Shown piece after piece: positions 34,636-44,754 of a DNA stretch of 64,000 nt (the first letter of the stretch is position 1; the number at the start of each line of letters is the position of its first letter). The notes below the pieces were generated by a model. It saw nothing but the letters and a program-made list of their open reading frames with translations. It was not told the origin of the DNA and did no database searches. The position numbers and the translations under genes are program-made. The stretch comes from CAWAPS01 sp963783945 (GTDB lineage Bacteria > Actinomycetota > Acidimicrobiia > Acidimicrobiales > Palsa-688), in the NCBI GenBank assembly GCA_963783945.1, contig CAWAPS010000019.1, positions 372,001 through 436,000 of the forward strand, written 5' to 3'.

Positions 34636-35979
34636 TTAGGCACCGGATTCCCGCCCAGCCAGGACCGAGTCCGGATCCTCTCGCGCCGTCTTCATTCCCA
34701 TGCTCGGGTCCACGTCCACGAAAGTGGTACATATCGTTTCCCCTGGATAGCTGGGAACCTCCTGGGGCTCCAGTGGCTTTGCCACCTCTTGGACCGTCGG
34801 CCCTATCCGATCAGCCACGCCCTGGAGCATGGCCAGGTCGAAGCCAAAGCATTCGGCTGCCGACCCGGCCACCACCTGGCGCACGTCTTTCTCCGCCCAG
34901 CCGGCGAAGTTCCGTCGCAGGGCTCTCACGCTGTAGGGCCAGGTGCCTTCATGATGGGGAAAATCAGCTCCCCACATAATCCGGCTGAGCGGGGTTACGA
35001 GGCCCGGATCCAAGTCGCAATCGGTGAGAAATGTTCCGAAATAGCAATTCGTCGCGAGATACTCGGTCGGCTTCCTCTTCAGGCTGGCGCACGTATCACG
35101 CGAGATCATCCAGGCGATGGTGTCCTTCACCTTGGATACTTCAACAAAGGCATCCAGCTTTTGCACGTGTTCCGTATAGAAGGCCACTCCCCCCTCTGTC
35201 TCGAACCATTTGAGCGCGGGAAAGCGGTCGAAGACACCAGACATGATCAGGCTCGTTATCGACCGGCCGGCGAAGGCCGCCGCTCCCAACAGACCTATTG
35301 TGATCCCGGCCGGTCCGGACTCCTCGGACAAGCCCTCACTCCCCACGAATCCGTGCTGGCCGACGGGCATCCCCAATTCCGAGCACAATGACCAAACCGC
35401 GTCGTACTTCGGGTAGTAAAGGTGTTGTACCTGCTCCATTACATCGGGGGGCATCAACACTCCGGCCAGGCCATCCTCGTGAGCCCGCCTGATCTCGGCC
35501 AACGTGTCATCCAGATCGCTGAGGAAAGCCTGGGCCAAGCCCACCCGCCGGCCCGGCAGCTCGCGGCAGAAATCAGCGACCCAGCGGTTGTGGGCCCGTA
35601 TCCCGGCGAACCGGAGCTCGTAGTCGCGGCGGTCCCTGGGCGGGTCCGCCGGCGGCGCCGTCGTCTGTATACCTGACGGGTAGAAGGGCGGAGTCGTGTT
35701 CGGGAACAGGACCTCGCCCGCGATACCTTGTCCTTCGACGTGGGAAATCCGCCTGGAGGAATCCCAGTTTACGGGTGAATCATAGGACGAGACCCCGATC
35801 CGGACTTCCTCATGGGCGGCGTCGATGTCCCCCCACGGGTTGCGATAACTCGCGGCCCACGCGTCGAACTCCTCGTGATATCGCTGCTCGAGGTAGGGCT
35901 TGTACCCTGGGATGCTCGCCCCGCAGTGCATGTCCGCCGATATCACAACGTAGCGGCGGGATTGACTACCCGTTGGCAT
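34636..35979 (-). CDS. Amidohydrolase family 2 protein (long form)
   Basis: 447 aa from ATG 35979, with GGAAGGAG seven bases upstream; an upstream in-frame start at 36003 has no SD. The N-terminal motif is VVISADMHCGASI (DxH); PVGQHGFVGS, WFETEGGVAFYTEHVQKLD and IMWGADFPHHEGTWPYS complete the metal/catalytic set. It has the long C-terminal extension also seen in the copy at 53631-54986. It follows the P450 gene by 175 nt on the same strand and may use the P450 product. Likely decarboxylase or hydrolase; substrate unknown. Confidence 0.88.
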   Translation of the reverse strand: MPTGSQSRRYVVISADMHCGASIPGYKPYLEQRYHEEFDAWAASYRNPWGDIDAAHEEVRIGVSSYDSPVNWDSSRRISHVEGQGIAGEVLFPNTTPPFYPSGIQTTAPPADPPRDRRDYELRFAGIRAHNRWVADFCRELPGRRVGLAQAFLSDLDDTLAEIRRAHEDGLAGVLMPPDVMEQVQHLYYPKYDAVWSLCSELGMPVGQHGFVGSEGLSEESGPAGITIGLLGAAAFAGRSITSLIMSGVFDRFPALKWFETEGGVAFYTEHVQKLDAFVEVSKVKDTIAWMISRDTCASLKRKPTEYLATNCYFGTFLTDCDLDPGLVTPLSRIMWGADFPHHEGTWPYSVRALRRNFAGWAEKDVRQVVAGSAAECFGFDLAMLQGVADRIGPTVQEVAKPLEPQEVPSYPGETICTTFVDVDPSMGMKTAREDPDSVLAGRESGA

Positions 35980-36154
35980 AATGTCTCCTTCCGGCTCAGT
36001 CAATCGACCTGCTGAGGCCGCGGCGCAAGAGGTCGATCAGCTGCATGGGCTCGCCGACTCCTTGGCTCGCGGCGCATACCTGTCGGTAAACAGTAGTCCT
36101 TGCTGACCGGCCCGTCGATCCCGGCGCCCGCTAACGCTGACGGCAAACAGCCAA

Positions 36155-37405
36155 TCAGAACGGGCGGTCCGCTCCGGTGGCTTCGCCCGGAGTGAAGGCG
36201 ACGGGCATTTTCACTACCCCGTACAAGGGATTGCCTTGGTAGTACTGGGTGTTCCCCCGGTCGACGGTGTAATCGGGGATACGGCTCAGTATCTCCCGCA
36301 TCATCACATCGAACAGCATTCGCGCCACGTGGAGCCCGATACAGCGGTGGGCCCCCACCCCGAATGCCAGATGGGGGTTGGGAGCTCGGTCGATGTCAAC
36401 CTGGTCCGGCCGGTCGAATACGGTCGGGTCGAAGTTGGCACCGAGCCAGCTCACCATGACGAAGTCGCCCCGCTTAATCGTCTGCCCGCCCAGCTCGGTG
36501 TCCCTGGTGCAGGTACGGCTGAGCGTTTCGGCCACCGTTGTCCACCGAAGGTATTCCTCACAAGCCGGCTGAAGAAGAGCGGGATCGGCTGCGAGGCGCC
36601 GGCGCACATCAGGATGCTGGGCCAAATGGACCAGCGCCAACGACGTCAGAGACGTGGTGGTGTCCAGGCCGCCACCGATCAGGTTCCAGAGCACGCCGAT
36701 GAGCTCGTCGTTGTCGAGGCGTTCACCTTCGACCTCGAGTGTCACCACGCGCGATAAGAGGTCATCACCCGGATTCCTTCGGCGCTGCTCGGCTATCTCG
36801 AGGAGTTCGCCGATCATCTGGGGCGTGCGGCTGACGGCATGCTGATACTCGGGCATGTCGTCGCCGTAGGCAGCGACCGCATGGAAGTACTCGGCGTAAT
36901 GCTCCCACATCGACGCCGGCAAACCCATGAGCTTCATGGTCCAGATGCCCGGGACAGGGCTGGTGAAATCGGCCACCATGTCCATCCGCCCGTCGGCGAT
37001 CCTTCGGTCCAGGAACCACCTGGCCGATTGCTCGGCAAACGGCCGGTCCTGGGCGACGGCGGGCGGAAGCATGAACGGGTTTATGACCCGCCGGAGCGCG
37101 GCGTGGCGCTCACCCTCGGCTTCGCCGATGGCGATTGACGGGAGACCTTCCGGCCGGGGTATACCAGCGGTTCCGATATAGCTGATGCCGTCGGGGGCGT
37201 CCGTATCGAACAGGTGAGAGAAGGTCTCTGTGTCGCGCGCTACCGCTGACACCTCCTCATGCCCGGCCACGAACCAGTAGCCACCATATTGACGGTTCCA
37301 CACCACCGGGCACTGCTGGCGAAGCTCGGCGGTGTGAGCGTGACGTTCGGCCAACCAAGCTGAGGATCTGTGGTCGAAGTCCGCCTCTGCTCGAGGAATC
37401 ACCAT
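36155..37405 (-). CDS. Cytochrome P450
   Basis: 416-aa soluble bacterial-type P450. The I-helix reads GGGLDTTTS (oxygen-activation Thr present), the ExxR pair is EEYLR, and the haem-ligand loop is FGVGAHRCIG with Cys355. There is no membrane anchor. Class I P450s need a ferredoxin and a reductase, neither of which is encoded in the window. The start codon is two bases after the end of the DUF5990 gene, so the two are cotranscribed. Probably hydroxylates a terpenoid, steroid or aromatic ring (inference from setting). Confidence 0.92.
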   Translation of the reverse strand: MVIPRAEADFDHRSSAWLAERHAHTAELRQQCPVVWNRQYGGYWFVAGHEEVSAVARDTETFSHLFDTDAPDGISYIGTAGIPRPEGLPSIAIGEAEGERHAALRRVINPFMLPPAVAQDRPFAEQSARWFLDRRIADGRMDMVADFTSPVPGIWTMKLMGLPASMWEHYAEYFHAVAAYGDDMPEYQHAVSRTPQMIGELLEIAEQRRRNPGDDLLSRVVTLEVEGERLDNDELIGVLWNLIGGGLDTTTSLTSLALVHLAQHPDVRRRLAADPALLQPACEEYLRWTTVAETLSRTCTRDTELGGQTIKRGDFVMVSWLGANFDPTVFDRPDQVDIDRAPNPHLAFGVGAHRCIGLHVARMLFDVMMREILSRIPDYTVDRGNTQYYQGNPLYGVVKMPVAFTPGEATGADRPF

Positions 37406-37407
37406 CT

Positions 37408-37722
37408 TCAGAAGATCCTTACGACTGTCGGCCCCGTGGCCACGCCAACGTACAGCGAGCCATCTACCGTTTGTGATCTGCGATCGTACACACGACTTCG
37501 CTCTTTCTCAAGTGACGGAAACACTGACAGGATGTCGCAGTCGAGCTGCCAGGTAGCAGCAGCAACGTCCGCAGGCACCCGTCCCAACAGGTCCTGCTGA
37601 CCTTTGCGGCCCTGCACCGCCACGTGGATGTTGTGATGCCCCCTCGGATAGTCCGGCCCGGGTCCGCAGGTACGACCGGGCAGATCACTACCCTCGATGC
37701 GAATCAACACGTCAGTTATCAT
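37408..37722 (-). CDS. DUF5990-type small protein
   Basis: 104 aa from ATG 37722 (SD AGGAG five bases upstream). The start MITDVLIRIEGSDLPGRTC followed by GHHNIHVAVQGRKGQQDL and WQLDCDIL matches the DUF5990 pattern as I know it (single small beta-rich domain of unknown function). It ends two bases before the P450 ATG. The link with a P450 is not known to me as a general theme. It might be a binding or chaperone-like partner, but this is speculation. Confidence 0.6.
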   Translation of the reverse strand: MITDVLIRIEGSDLPGRTCGPGPDYPRGHHNIHVAVQGRKGQQDLLGRVPADVAAATWQLDCDILSVFPSLEKERSRVYDRRSQTVDGSLYVGVATGPTVVRIF

Positions 37723-37907
37723 CGCACTCCTGACGGACCGCGCCGGTGGGGACTCCGGAGCTCGATTGGGTGGACACCAGCAACGACATCCGAAAACCCG
37801 CGACCTCCACAAGGCCCGGGCCAGGTACACAGGGCGATTACGGTATCCCTGTCGGGCCATGCGGCCGGAACGATTGACAATGGGCTCGGGTCCAGGGAGG
37901 CAGCCCT

Positions 37908-39323
37908 ATGAGTGACACTGCTGTTGACGTCGTGGTGGTCGGGTCGGGGGCCGCCGGGTTGACGGCGGCGCTGGCCGCCCGGGCGGAAGGGGCGCGGGTC
38001 CTCGTCGCGGAGTCCGAGGCGGTGGTCGGGGGAGCGACCCGTCTCTCCGGAGGATTTGTCATGGCCGCGGTCACCGAGTTCCAGCGGGCTGCCGGCATAC
38101 AGGACGATCCCGCGGCCCTCTACCACGAGTACATGTTCATCAACCAGTTCGAGGTTCAGCCCGGAATCGCCCGACGCCTCGCCGGTGACAGTGGCGCCGT
38201 CATCGCCTGGCTCACCGAGCTCGGGGTGCATTTCTCACCCGACGTCGAAAAGGGGGGCCCGGAGCTCGTATGCCGCACCCACATACCCCAGGGCGCTGGG
38301 CAGCACCTGGTCGACGTCCTCTATCAGCGTTGTCGCGATCAGGATGTGGACTTCGCGCTCGGCAGCAGGGTGGACCGCCTCCTCATGCGCGAAGACGCCG
38401 TTAGCGGCGTGGCCGTAGCCGAAGACGAGCTGGAGGCGGGGGCGGTCGTAATCGCGACCGGGGGCTTCGGCGCCAACCCGACACTCATCGCGCAGCACCT
38501 TCCGAGCCTGGCGCCGAGCGGCGACTGGCTGTTCTACATCGGTCCGGAGAGCTCTCGGGGGGACGGACTGGCCCTCGGCGCCCAGGCCGGAGCCCGTACC
38601 GTCGGGCGGGATCGCTTCGTCTCGCTGTTGGGACCCCGGGTCGACGGTAGGGAGTTCGACGGCTGGCTGCCCAACTGGATGTTGCTGGTTGGCCCGGACG
38701 GTCACCGACTGATGGACGAGACCGGTCCCTACGGCGTCACGTCCGGCCTCGCAGTCGCCGCCGGCGGGCGGGTGTTCGGCCTTTTCGACGAGCAGCTCCT
38801 CACCGCCAACGGGACACCCGAGCTACCGACGTTCAAGCCCTACCCGTCGGGGCGGCAGAGGCCGGTGACGGTGTGGACCACGGAAAGCATCCGGCGTCTG
38901 GTCGCGTCAGGCGCCGTCGTCCAGGCCGAGACACTCGAGGACGTGGCCGGAAAGCTGGGTGTCCCGGCGGCCGCAGTGGTCCACTCCGTCGGGCGATACA
39001 ACGAGTCGGCAGGCCTCGGATACGACCGCGACTTCTGCAAGTACCCCGAATTCCTTCGGCCTATCGAGAAGCCGCCCTTCTATGGCGTGGAGATCCGACC
39101 CGCCGCGCTCGGTATCACATCCTACGGAGTCCAGATCGACGAATCCGGTCAGGTGCAGGGCGAGGGCATCAGCCCGATCGTTGGCTTGTTCGCAGCCGGC
39201 GAGTGCACGGGAGGGATCATCGGCTCCCGGTACTTGAGCAGCGGAAACAGCCTGGCCAATTGCCTGGTGTTCGGCCGGACCGCCGGCCGGTCCGCCGCCG
39301 TGCACGCTCTGGCAACCGGCTAA
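37908..39323 (+). CDS. FAD-dependent fumarate reductase/3-ketosteroid dehydrogenase-like oxidoreductase
   Basis: 471 aa. N-terminal VVVVGSGAAGLTAALAARAEGARVLVAE is the FAD dinucleotide-binding motif; GGATRLSGGF follows. VVIATGGFGANP and the C-terminal GLFAAGECTGGIIGSRYLSSGNSLANC are the other FAD-binding segments, the last typical of the succinate dehydrogenase/KstD superfamily. PAALGITSYGVQIDESGQV supplies the usual substrate-pocket strand. The enzyme would desaturate or reduce a C=C bond next to a carbonyl or carboxyl. SD GGAGG nine bases before ATG 37908. Divergent from the DUF5990-P450 operon. Confidence 0.88.
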   Translation: MSDTAVDVVVVGSGAAGLTAALAARAEGARVLVAESEAVVGGATRLSGGFVMAAVTEFQRAAGIQDDPAALYHEYMFINQFEVQPGIARRLAGDSGAVIAWLTELGVHFSPDVEKGGPELVCRTHIPQGAGQHLVDVLYQRCRDQDVDFALGSRVDRLLMREDAVSGVAVAEDELEAGAVVIATGGFGANPTLIAQHLPSLAPSGDWLFYIGPESSRGDGLALGAQAGARTVGRDRFVSLLGPRVDGREFDGWLPNWMLLVGPDGHRLMDETGPYGVTSGLAVAAGGRVFGLFDEQLLTANGTPELPTFKPYPSGRQRPVTVWTTESIRRLVASGAVVQAETLEDVAGKLGVPAAAVVHSVGRYNESAGLGYDRDFCKYPEFLRPIEKPPFYGVEIRPAALGITSYGVQIDESGQVQGEGISPIVGLFAAGECTGGIIGSRYLSSGNSLANCLVFGRTAGRSAAVHALATG

Positions 39324-39534
39324 CCGCCGCCGGGCTACCCCGTATCATCAGCTCATACCACCGGGGGCCGGCTGCGATCTCAGCGTATTCGGCCGTAGAA
39401 GATCATGATGGAGACATGGCCCAACTGCAACGTCTGCAACCGAATCACCCCTTCGGTCGTGCCCGCGCCCGCACGACCATCGCGGCCCGACCCTCCAGGG
39501 GATCACCCGGCGCCGTCGCGGGCGCCGGGCTGTC

Positions 39535-41828
39535 GTGAGCGTCCAGGACGGGGCGCTCGCCGGATTGCGGGTCCTCGAGCGGGCCGACGGACCTTCGGCT
39601 GCCTTTTGCTCCAAGCTCCTGTCAGACCTCGGAGCCGAGGTTCTGATGGTCGAGCCGCCCGGAGGGCACCCTCTGCGGACGGCGGAGCCCCGGCGGGGCG
39701 ACGGCCTGAGCGCCCGCTTCCTGTACTTGAGCACCGGGAAGCAGAGCGTGGTGATCGACAGATCGGATGCCGGCGACCGCCGCCTGCGAGAACTGATAGG
39801 CCAGGCGGATCTGTTCGTCACCGACGCCGAGCCCGCCCAGGTACACAGCCTGGTCGAGGCGGCCCCCACCACGGTCGTGGTCTGCATCCGGCCCTTCGGT
39901 TCGACCGGTCCATACGCCGATCAGCGGGCTCACCACCTGACCCTGGTTCACGCGTCGGGGGAAGGTTCCACCAACCCGAGCGGGCTCGGACTGGAGCTAT
40001 TCCCCGACCGGCCCCCCGTGCAGCTAGGCGGCGACATCGGATATTTCGATGCCGGGTGGAACGCGGCAGCCATAGCGCTGGCCGCGTGCTACGACTTCCT
40101 CCGCTCGGAAAAGGCGGAGCGGGTGGACGTGTCCATCCAGGAGTCACTTCTGACCGTGAACCGGACCCGCATGAACCGGTTTCTCAACGAGGCGGTGATC
40201 GTCGGCCGGGAAAAGAACCGGTACGGGATCACCGGAATGATGCGCTGCCAGGATGGCTGGGCTGACGTGATCGGCATAAGGGAAGACCAGTGGGACCGGC
40301 TCGTGGCCCTCCCTGAAGGAGCCGAGTTTCGCCACGCCGGGTTCGCCCGCGCCGAGGCCCGGGGCCAGGACAACTCCGGGCTCGGGAAGGCGCTCGCGGC
40401 GTGGTGCGCGGCCCGCCCCAAGGCCGAGGTGGCGAGGATCCTGGCCTCGATCGGGGCCCCGGCGGGAATCTACGCCAATCCCGCCGACCTCCTCGCGAGT
40501 GAGCAACTGGCCCACCGGCAATTCTTCCACCAGGTTGACGACGGCCAGGGCACGGCGGTGACCCTGCCGGGCGCCCCGTACCGGCTGTCGCGTACCCCGG
40601 TCGCGGTCCGGCCGGCCCCGGCGCCGGCCTCGGCTTCGGGTTTCACCCGGCAAGGGTCCGGGCGGGCTACTGCGAAACCGCCGGCGGGCGGGCAGATGCT
40701 CCAAGGCGTCCGGGTACTCGACTTCACCTGGGCCGCGGCCGGACCCTACGCCACCCTGCTGCTCGCGCTCCTCGGAGCCGACGTGGTCAGAATCGAGTCT
40801 CGCAAGCGGCTCGACCCGGCGCGCAGCGGCTTCATCGCCCGGTACGAGGGCACCGAGCTCTCACCGATCTTCAACGAGCTCAACTTGAACAAGCGCTCCG
40901 TCGAGGTGGATCTGAGCCAGCCCGAAGGCGCCGCCCTCGTCAGACGGCTCGTCGGTGACTTCGATGTGGTGGTGGACAATTTCCGTCCCGGCGTGATGGG
41001 GCGGTTCGGACTCGGCCCGGCTGAGCTGCTGGATCGCCACCCCCACCTCATAGTGGCGTCATCGTCGGCCAATGGCTCGACTGGCCCGGAATCAATGGCC
41101 GCCGGCTTGGCGAGCATATTCGCGGCGGCCGGTGGCTTCAGTGAGCAGACCGGCTATCCCGACGGCCCGCCCAGCCAGCTCACCGATCCGATGGACTACC
41201 GGGCCGGCGCGGCCTTTACCGTGGGAATACTGGCCGCGCTGTTGGACCGGGCCCGTACCGGCCGGGGGCAGCATGTCGATTTCTCGTCTCGAGAGGTGTT
41301 CGCGGCGGGCGCGCCCGACGCTCTGCTCGCTCACGTGATGGGTGTTCCCTGGCAATTCGCGCCTCGGCAACGGCCATCGCACAATGGCGCCCCACGACGT
41401 CTACCCGTGCGCAGAAGGAGGGTGGCTGGCCGTGGCGGTCGGTGCCGATGAGGAGCGAAAGGGGTTGGCAGGGGTCATCGGTCATGCCATCGAAGGCCAC
41501 GGATCCGACGGCGCCATCCGGGAGTGGACAGCGACGCGTACCGCCCACGAAGCCGCCGCCGCGTCTGTGGGCCGCCGGGGTCCCGGCCAGTCCGGTGATG
41601 AGCTTTGCTGCACTCGCCGAGGACCCGCACCTGGCGGCCAGGCAGGTCTTCATCGAGGTCGAGCATCCCACGCTCGGCCGGCAGAAGGTCATGCGGGCTC
41701 CGTGGCTGTGCGCCGGCTGGGATAGCGGGGCGCTACGGCCAGGACCGCTGCTGGCGGCTGACAACGACGAGGTCCTCGGCGCGATCCCCGCGGGCGGGGG
41801 AACGCAAGAAACGGAGGCCCCGAGGTGA
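39535..41828 (+). pseudogene. Class III (CaiB/BaiF) CoA-transferase, tandem-domain, interrupted by two frameshifts
   Basis: Two CaiB/BaiF domains in one chain (~760 aa). The first (ALAGLRVLERADGPSAAFC.. GDIGYFDAGWNAAAIAL) and second (LQGVRVLDFTWAAAGPYA.. PMDYRAGAAFTVGIL) each retain a Gly-Asp/Met-Asp position matching the catalytic Asp. The frame breaks at ~41355-41375 (continuing GNGHRTMAPHDVYPC) and again at ~41553-41566 (continuing LWAAGVPASPVMSFA), both +1. The rest is collinear to the stop at 41828, so this is either recent decay or assembly indels. It would move CoA onto an acyl substrate. GTG start at 39535; the stop overlaps the next GTG. Confidence 0.8.
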
Positions 41829-42775
41829 GCGCCGGAGGTGATGGGAGCGGCGGCCTACAGGTTGGTTTCGTGTCCGGCGCCGACCTAAAGCGGGTGGCCG
41901 AACTCGAGGAGCTACCGATCGACTCGCTCTGGACCGGGGGACACATCGCGTCCAGCAACCCGTCCACCGAGGCCTTGATGAGCCTGGCCCGGCTGTCCGC
42001 GGTGACCGAGCGGGTCAAGCTCGGCACCTCCATCCTCCTCCTGCCCCTCTATCCCCCGGCCATCGTGGCCAAGCAGATCGCCGACCTCGACCGAGCGGCG
42101 GAGGGCCGGCTCATCCTGGGGGTGGGCGTCGGAGGCGAACATCCCCAGGAGTTCCGGGCCTGCCAGGTTCCGGTGACGGAGCGGGGGCGTCGAACCGACG
42201 AAGCCATCGGATTGCTGCGCCGGCTGTGGACGGCGACAGAGATCACCCACCACGGCCCGTTTTATTCGATGGAGGACGTCAAGGTGCACCCGGCGCCGGC
42301 CCAACCCGGCGGACCCCCGATCGTGGTGGCCGGCCGGAAGGAGCCCGCCATGAAACGGGCAGCCTTGCTCGGCGATGGCTGGATGCCTTACCTGTACTCA
42401 GCGCGCCGTTACGCCGCCTCGGCCGAGACGGTGCGCCGGATCGCGGCGGAAGCGGGGCGTGATCTCGACGGCTTCGGGTGGTATCTGTTCGTGTTCGTCA
42501 ACGTCGATCCCGACGGCGATCGAGCGCGCGATGGGGCAGCCCGCACGATGGGCGGTAACTATCGGCAGGACTTCAAGCAGATGGTCGACAGCGTCGCCGT
42601 CGCCGGAACGCCGGCGGAGGTGATCAGCAAGCTGCAAGCCTTCGTGGATGCCGGCGCCCGTCACTTCATCTTCATGCCGGCGCCGGGACCCGGAGGCGAT
42701 CCTGACCCCATCGTCCACCGGCTGCTGGACGAGGTCGTCCCCGTGGTTCGCGAGTACGCCGCTTGGCGCGCCTGA
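41825..42775 (+). CDS. LLM-class F420-dependent oxidoreductase
   Basis: 316 aa from GTG 41825, which overlaps the CoA-transferase TGA (GTGA), implying coupled translation. Motifs: VGFVSGADLKRVAELEEL at the start, ERVKLGTSILLLPLYPPAIVAKQIADLDRAAEGRLILGVGVGGEH and PPIVVAGRKEPAMKRAALLGDGWMP, all typical of the F420-dependent LLM group. Probably reduces or oxidises the acyl-CoA or ketone made by the CoA-transferase pathway (inference). The 147-nt gap that follows shows nothing. Confidence 0.85.
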   Translation: MSAGGDGSGGLQVGFVSGADLKRVAELEELPIDSLWTGGHIASSNPSTEALMSLARLSAVTERVKLGTSILLLPLYPPAIVAKQIADLDRAAEGRLILGVGVGGEHPQEFRACQVPVTERGRRTDEAIGLLRRLWTATEITHHGPFYSMEDVKVHPAPAQPGGPPIVVAGRKEPAMKRAALLGDGWMPYLYSARRYAASAETVRRIAAEAGRDLDGFGWYLFVFVNVDPDGDRARDGAARTMGGNYRQDFKQMVDSVAVAGTPAEVISKLQAFVDAGARHFIFMPAPGPGGDPDPIVHRLLDEVVPVVREYAAWRA

Positions 42776-42922
42776 TCCCTGCGCGCCCGGTCCCTGCCTC
42801 TGCTCGCCGGGCACCGCAACCCGCCGTCGCCCCTCACCACCGTACGCCCGTCGCGACTCGCCCACCGCACCCCCGGGGCAGCCCCGGCGCCTGACCACGA
42901 ACTCGGGGTCCTCCACCGCACT

Positions 42923-43336
42923 TCAGCCAGCAGACCGGCGGAACACGGGCAGCCGGAACTCGCCGCGATCGTCCTCACAGTCCAGGAAATCGACCTGCAC
43001 CGGCATATCCATCACCATGTCGGCCGGTGAGAGATCGAGTGGATTGCTGACAAAGAGCGGCCCCTCGTCGAGCTCGACCAGGATGGTGTCCCAGGGGATG
43101 GGAAGCACGTCATAGTACTTTTGCTCGAAGGTCGCCCAGCTCTGCAGCCTGCCCGTTCCCGCCATGCGCTGCCACTCGAGCTCCGGGCTTCCGCACTGCT
43201 CACACCGGTCCAGCGGGGGCCAAGCGTAGGATGCGCACTCCCGGCATCTCTGCACCCTCAGCTCGCGCTGGCGGCAGAACCGCCAGAACTCGTCGTGGAC
43301 CGGACCCACAGCTCGGTTGGGACGGCGCTCGGCCAC
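42923..43336 (-). CDS. DUF35 OB-fold/zinc-ribbon protein, partner of the thiolase
   Basis: 137 aa from GTG 43336. Rubredoxin-like zinc ribbon CRECASYAWPPLDRCEQC (Cys31, 34, 45, 48) followed by an OB-fold acyl-CoA-binding domain (GTGRLQSWATFEQKYYD.. FVSNPLD). DUF35 proteins pair with thiolases; ChsH2-type DUF35 domains complex with Ltp2 aldolase in steroid side-chain removal. The GTG is two bases after the thiolase stop, with GGAGG inside the thiolase end as SD. Frames extending upstream into the thiolase gene are rejected. Very likely a functional pair. Confidence 0.88.
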   Translation of the reverse strand: MAERRPNRAVGPVHDEFWRFCRQRELRVQRCRECASYAWPPLDRCEQCGSPELEWQRMAGTGRLQSWATFEQKYYDVLPIPWDTILVELDEGPLFVSNPLDLSPADMVMDMPVQVDFLDCEDDRGEFRLPVFRRSAG

Positions 43337-43338
43337 GG

Positions 43339-44529
43339 TCAGGCCCTCCGGGTGAGCAGGAAAGGGTGGGCGACGTCGGTGGTGGCGAGGGAGAACATGG
43401 ACGTGTTGACCCCGGCGACCTGCCTCGAACCGGCCTCGTGCCGCAACTGCCGGACCGCTTCGACCATGTGGTTCCATCCGTGCATGTACGCCTCTGAGAG
43501 CATCCCCCCACTTGTGTTCACGGGCAGGGCGCCGTCGAGATCCATCTGGCCCTCCTGGCAGAAGGCCAAGCCGGCGCCGGGCTCCACGAATCCGTATCCT
43601 TCGATCTGGTTGATGAGGTGGATACTGGAGGGGTCATAGCCCTGAAAGTGCTGGACGTCTGACCGATCGAGGCCGGCCATCTCGAATGCCTGCTTGCCCG
43701 CTTCCTGGAATTGCGGCCTCAGTCGCTCCCTGACCATGTAATGCATCTTGTTGGCCGGGATCCTGGCCCGGCCCCACCCGGCGAGCTCCACGGGCGCGTG
43801 GCCGAGGTCGCCCGCCATGTCGGCCCGTCGGAGGATCAGGCACACCCCCCCGTCGTTGACGAGGCAGAGGTCGAACAGATGCAAAGGCCGCACGATATAT
43901 CGGGAGTTGAGGTAGTCCTCAACGGTCAGGGGGCTGCGCATGATGGCGTTGTCGTTGCGAGAGGCGTGACGCCTGAGGGTCACAGCGACGCTCGCCAGGT
44001 CCTCCTCAGTTGCGCCAAAGATGTTCTGGTAGTACCGAAACATGAACGCCCAATGGGCGGCCTGAGAGCTCCATCCCCAGGGGCTGAAGTAGTAGTACGA
44101 CATCGGGGTCGCACCCTCCTGGCGGTAGGTGCTCCCGCCGTAAACCCGTCCGATCGCCCTGGAGGCCGCGGCGTACACGAGCGCCATGGTGTCGCACTTG
44201 CCGCTGGCGAGCGCCTCAACGGCGGGCGGCACTATGTCGTCGAGCATCGTCCCGTCAGGTGCGACGTATTTGGGCTCGACGCCGAGCGCGTGGCAGAGCT
44301 CGCCGACCTCGGGACGCCCGTACATGAAACAGATGCTCAGGCCGTCAATATCCGCTCGACCCAACCCGGCGTCGGTGAGGGCCCGGCTGAGAGCGGTCTC
44401 CGCCAGCGAGACGGCGTCGGCCGGAACGTAGTCGGAGCTCCTCTTCCTGCTGGCGCTGTAGTCCTTGCCATAATCGGTTTCACCCACACCGACAATCGCC
44501 ACCCTCCTCGACAACTCACGAGACGGCAT
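43339..44529 (-). CDS. Thiolase-fold lipid-transfer/SCP-x-like protein (Ltp2-type candidate)
   Basis: 396 aa from ATG 44529, chosen for GGGAGG nine bases upstream; the ATG at 44547 lacks an SD. N-terminal RRVAIVGVGETDYG and AETALSRALTDAGL are thiolase-fold segments. The normal thiolase Cys nucleophile region reads ASGKCDTMALVYAA, and the usual GHP histidine motif is replaced by NTSGGMLSEAYMHGWN. Such non-condensing thiolase homologues act as retro-aldolases on CoA-bound steroid side chains together with a DUF35 partner. That is family knowledge; the aldolase role here is inferred from the adjacent DUF35 gene and the changed catalytic motif. Confidence 0.82.
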   Translation of the reverse strand: MPSRELSRRVAIVGVGETDYGKDYSASRKRSSDYVPADAVSLAETALSRALTDAGLGRADIDGLSICFMYGRPEVGELCHALGVEPKYVAPDGTMLDDIVPPAVEALASGKCDTMALVYAAASRAIGRVYGGSTYRQEGATPMSYYYFSPWGWSSQAAHWAFMFRYYQNIFGATEEDLASVAVTLRRHASRNDNAIMRSPLTVEDYLNSRYIVRPLHLFDLCLVNDGGVCLILRRADMAGDLGHAPVELAGWGRARIPANKMHYMVRERLRPQFQEAGKQAFEMAGLDRSDVQHFQGYDPSSIHLINQIEGYGFVEPGAGLAFCQEGQMDLDGALPVNTSGGMLSEAYMHGWNHMVEAVRQLRHEAGSRQVAGVNTSMFSLATTDVAHPFLLTRRA

Positions 44530-44754
44530 CGAGACCTCCCGGGTCATTGCGCCGGCTCCGGCGTCTGCCGCGTGCCGGAGCTCTTGCACCAGTCAACAAC
44601 AAAAGGGAAACACACACGACAAACCGTACCGGCGCGGCGGTCCAATGACCCCGGAGCGTGGGCGTGCGCCCGACCTGGCACGACAATTAGGCTCTGGGGC
44701 ACCAGCCCCGTCGACCCTCCAGATCGTCGGCGACCACCAAAACGAGGACCGCAC

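Noticed and set aside
35996..36130. Minus-strand peptide ending in MQLIDLLRRGLSR-like sequence, resembling a TetR C-terminus
   Set aside because: Only about 40 codons, no start, no DNA-binding part, and located between the P450 and amidohydrolase genes without further remnant. Treated as chance.
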